From Sarcocystis neurona (lineage: Eukaryota; Apicomplexa; Conoidasida; Eucoccidiorida; Sarcocystidae), in the NCBI GenBank assembly GCA_000727475.1, contig KL647314.1, positions 526,812 to 590,811 of the forward strand: a stretch of DNA of 64,000 nt. The letters run 5' to 3'. Shown in pieces: positions 61,527-64,000 of the stretch. The position numbers and the translations under genes were made by a program. How positions within the stretch are numbered: the first letter of the stretch is position 1; the number at the start of each line of letters is the position of its first letter. The notes below the pieces were generated by a model that had not been told where the DNA came from, made no database searches, and saw only the letters and a program-made list of their open reading frames with translations.

Positions 61527-64000
61527 TGTTTTTCGTGCCACTGATACAGTAATTCTGAGACTCTCCTATGAAGTACGGTGGGGCTTTCTCTGAATTTGTT
61601 CGACTGCGCTATCGTATCCCGCTATGACTGATGTACGCCTGCCCTACGGGGAGGAATCTGATCCACCACAATGATGGACTCACTGTGCAATGGACAGGCT
61701 AATATTCAAGGAATTTGACTGAAAAGTCGAGGTTGTTTACGTCTACTCCTGGAAAATGTCGTAGTTCTAGCAGAAGAGGAATAAATTTTGTAGTCTGCGG
61801 CGACGGAGCTGCAAGGAATTCCATGAAACAAGTCGACGTGGTGGCGTCCACATCTGTAGGTCCGTGACAACAATGTAGCTCATGCACAAGGCAAGTTCGG
61901 CGCACGCGGTAGCAGCCGCACAAATGCATCTGTATCGAATCTGAACCAGTCGAGAATCTGAAAGACGACAGCAAATACTGAACAGCCTTTACCTGCAAGC
62001 AGGAAATGCCGTTCCTGGAGGTGTGCGGTGCAACAGTTGTTGCATCGCTCTGATGTTTAGGCTGTTCGTACACCTTGAAGTGTCTCGGATGTTGCCAGTC
62101 GCCTGGTGAAGCGACGAACACCTGCCGTTCCTCGCCTTAACCTACTGGACGGGACAGCTGTGAAGCCGTTCATCTCTAGATAGTGACCGGCTTGGACTTG
62201 ACCTCGATCCACACATTCTGAGCCAGGACAGCAAAGCAGAACTGCACGCCTCCATAAACGCCAGCTGGTGCTGACTCAGCGCCACAGTTTTTGCGCTGTT
62301 GCCTCATCCACACAGTTAGTGAGCCACAAGCTCCAGGATAGCCTGTCGCCGATTTTGCAGGGCCCGGTGGAGGTGTTGATTTCTAGGTGGTTGACCAAGA
62401 CTCTCTTTGACTCTCTGTCCAGGCTTTGTTTGGTGATGGTTCCTCGCACCAACACCGACGTACTAGAAACGTGCCGCTTCCCTTGCTTCCTTCTACAAGC
62501 CTAAAGAAACATTGTCTAGCAAAAGATGCGTCCGTATCGACATTCGCTAGAACGAGTACCAGGAGCAAACTTCCAGAGTTCCTCAAAATTAGCTCCACTG
62601 TAGGTCACATGTCTCGCAGGTGAGCGCACACTGTCTTACGAGTGGAGGCTGATCCGTGGCTGTCGACATACCGCAGAGGCTCCTGGTCCACTGGTTTACT
62701 TCGCACCTCATGCACAATTTACAGATAATTCACTGAGGGGAAGACGTTGACTCCGCTGAACCAAGCCAGGTCACGTGGACGCCATTTCGTTGCGCCTTCG
62801 TAATCCGGAACAGTTCTGTAACGAATAGGCAAGACTGCCATCGAGCGACACGTGGACACTTTCAGACCCCTTCGACGTAGCACCAGAACCAAGGAATCGG
62901 TAAAAACTGACTCTCCGTCCAGCTTGTCGCTTGGACGCAGTGGGAATCTCACCATCCTTCCGACAGACCTGCATCGCAACCTTCTCCTGTATTGTCATAC
63001 GTACAGGATTCTGCAGATGCCTCTACGTGGAGGCCGTCTGTGAAAGTACACACCGGGGAGATGCTGCACCTACCTCTACGACGTAACTGTAATAATAGGG
63101 AGCGCCCTACTTACACACGCAAACTCCGTGCCTTTACTGTACCACCAGAGACGACTGGTGCGCGATCGAAGCACGCTTTGCTTGTTCAATGGATCCCTTA
63201 TAAAACAAATACACAAGTTAATTTGTGACTTGACTTGCACTCTTTTGTCAAAGTGCGTCAGTGGTTCCAGTCGCAAAGGTGCCACTGCTTTGTTGGGCAC
63301 GATACGTATGTATTTCTCCGTCTATAGCGAACCAATTATAAAGGCTATCAGTTAGCGGTCCGGATTTTTTTCGCTCGAGTGTGAGCTTAGTTGTCTCTAT
63401 ATTCTGTTCAACTTCGTAGCCTTTTAACCAACGCGTGTCTCCTGGATAAAGTAGTCACTTCGACGTGCTGCCTGTCGAAAACGTCTTCAGATCTACTTTC
63501 GCGTAGGTGTATTGTCTCATTTTCTGTGACGAACGTACATTCTTCCCTCACTTCTTCCCCTACGAGTGGTATCATCATTTCCCTTGTCCTCCTCCTCTTC
63601 ACCCTCCCCATCTGGCGTGCCTGTCCCCGGCGCTCTTCTTGACCAACGTCTCCCCACCGCTTCTCCTGAGCGGAAAACTTCCGTTGTTATGCATCTTTCT
63701 ATGATAAACAGCATCTGTTGATGTGACGCGAATCTCTAAAGTTGAGAGATATTTGTGAAGCTTAGTCATTTTCATCGTACGTATTCTGTTATCCTACAGC
63801 GCCTCCGTACTGTGACGTTGTGCATGTCGTCTTCATCTCCACTTTGTAGCAACTTACACTTGATGGACTTTTTTCTTTCCCCTCTTTCGCCCCATATGTT
63901 GCTTTCGTCGCCACTTTATAGCTAAGGAGTGAACCTTTTTCATGATGTAAATTACTGCGGCCGGAGGTCGTTTCAGGAGCAACTCCACGCTCACCCGTAC
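61527..64000 (-). other. Unresolved coding-like region, probably minus strand
   Basis: Several minus-strand stretches have protein-like composition. About 63530-63660 is acidic and ends at a GTACGT donor. About 63111-63290 ends at a GTAAGT donor (INLCICFIRDPLNKQSVL). About 62719-62979 has two competing frames (one with PIRYRTVPDYEGATKWRPRD). About 62280-62460 contains LVNHLEINTSTGPCKIGD and SWSLWLTNCVDEATAQKLW. About 61702-62121 is Cys-rich in the middle (QMHLCGCYRVRRTC) and ends EFLAAPSPQTTKFIPLLLEL and a stop. A possible 35-nt intron (61965-61999) would give a shorter ending in another frame. No family recognised, and exon borders are mostly uncertain. Confidence 0.4.

Overview
The window looks like nuclear DNA of an apicomplexan parasite, most likely an Eimeria species. 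The evidence is dense CAG/CTG trinucleotide arrays giving runs of Ala, Gln, Ser, Gly, Cys or Leu in every frame, many introns with GT-AG borders, intron sequence rich in alternating TGTATATAC/GTACGTAC, and one assembly gap (N run, 20434-20878). I see no bacterial operons, tRNA or rRNA genes, transposon ends or CRISPR array. The genus rests on these features, not on a database match.

Layout. 543-8561 (minus): a giant exon encoding about 2,400 residues of low-complexity protein followed by a MATH domain; the gene runs on towards or past the left edge. 8.6-17.4 kb: mostly repeat-filled non-coding DNA with a few orphan exon candidates. 17.5-21.2 kb (minus): a small conserved protein with one membrane segment, its exons bridging the assembly gap. 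25.9-26.9 kb (minus): exons of a HAD-IIA (HDHD5/CECR5/YKR070W-like) hydrolase. 28.2-30.5 kb (minus): a 2.3-kb low-complexity exon. 34-38.4 kb (minus): a homologue of protein phosphatase 4 regulatory subunit 2 (PPP4R2), carrying a large simple-sequence insertion. 41.0-45.4 kb (plus): probable exons of one or more unidentified genes. 47.4-56.3 kb (plus): hexokinase, eight exons with all phases matching and only the 5' end missing. 56.5-58.6 kb (plus): candidate exons of an unidentified gene. 58.8-61.5 kb (minus): a five-exon coiled-coil protein with a closed 682-residue model. 61.7-63.7 kb (minus): unresolved coding-like sequence.

The repeats fall in blocks. Arrays fill 1-20 kb and 27-52 kb, while 21-26 kb and everything to the right of about 53 kb are nearly free of them. 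This agrees with the repeat-rich/repeat-poor segmentation described for Eimeria chromosomes. The genes do not form an operon or a common pathway; hexokinase is the one clear core metabolic enzyme.

Gene models were made by eye from splice consensus, reading-phase agreement and remembered family motifs. Exon borders quoted as firm are those where phases agree across junctions. First and last exons are often unknown.
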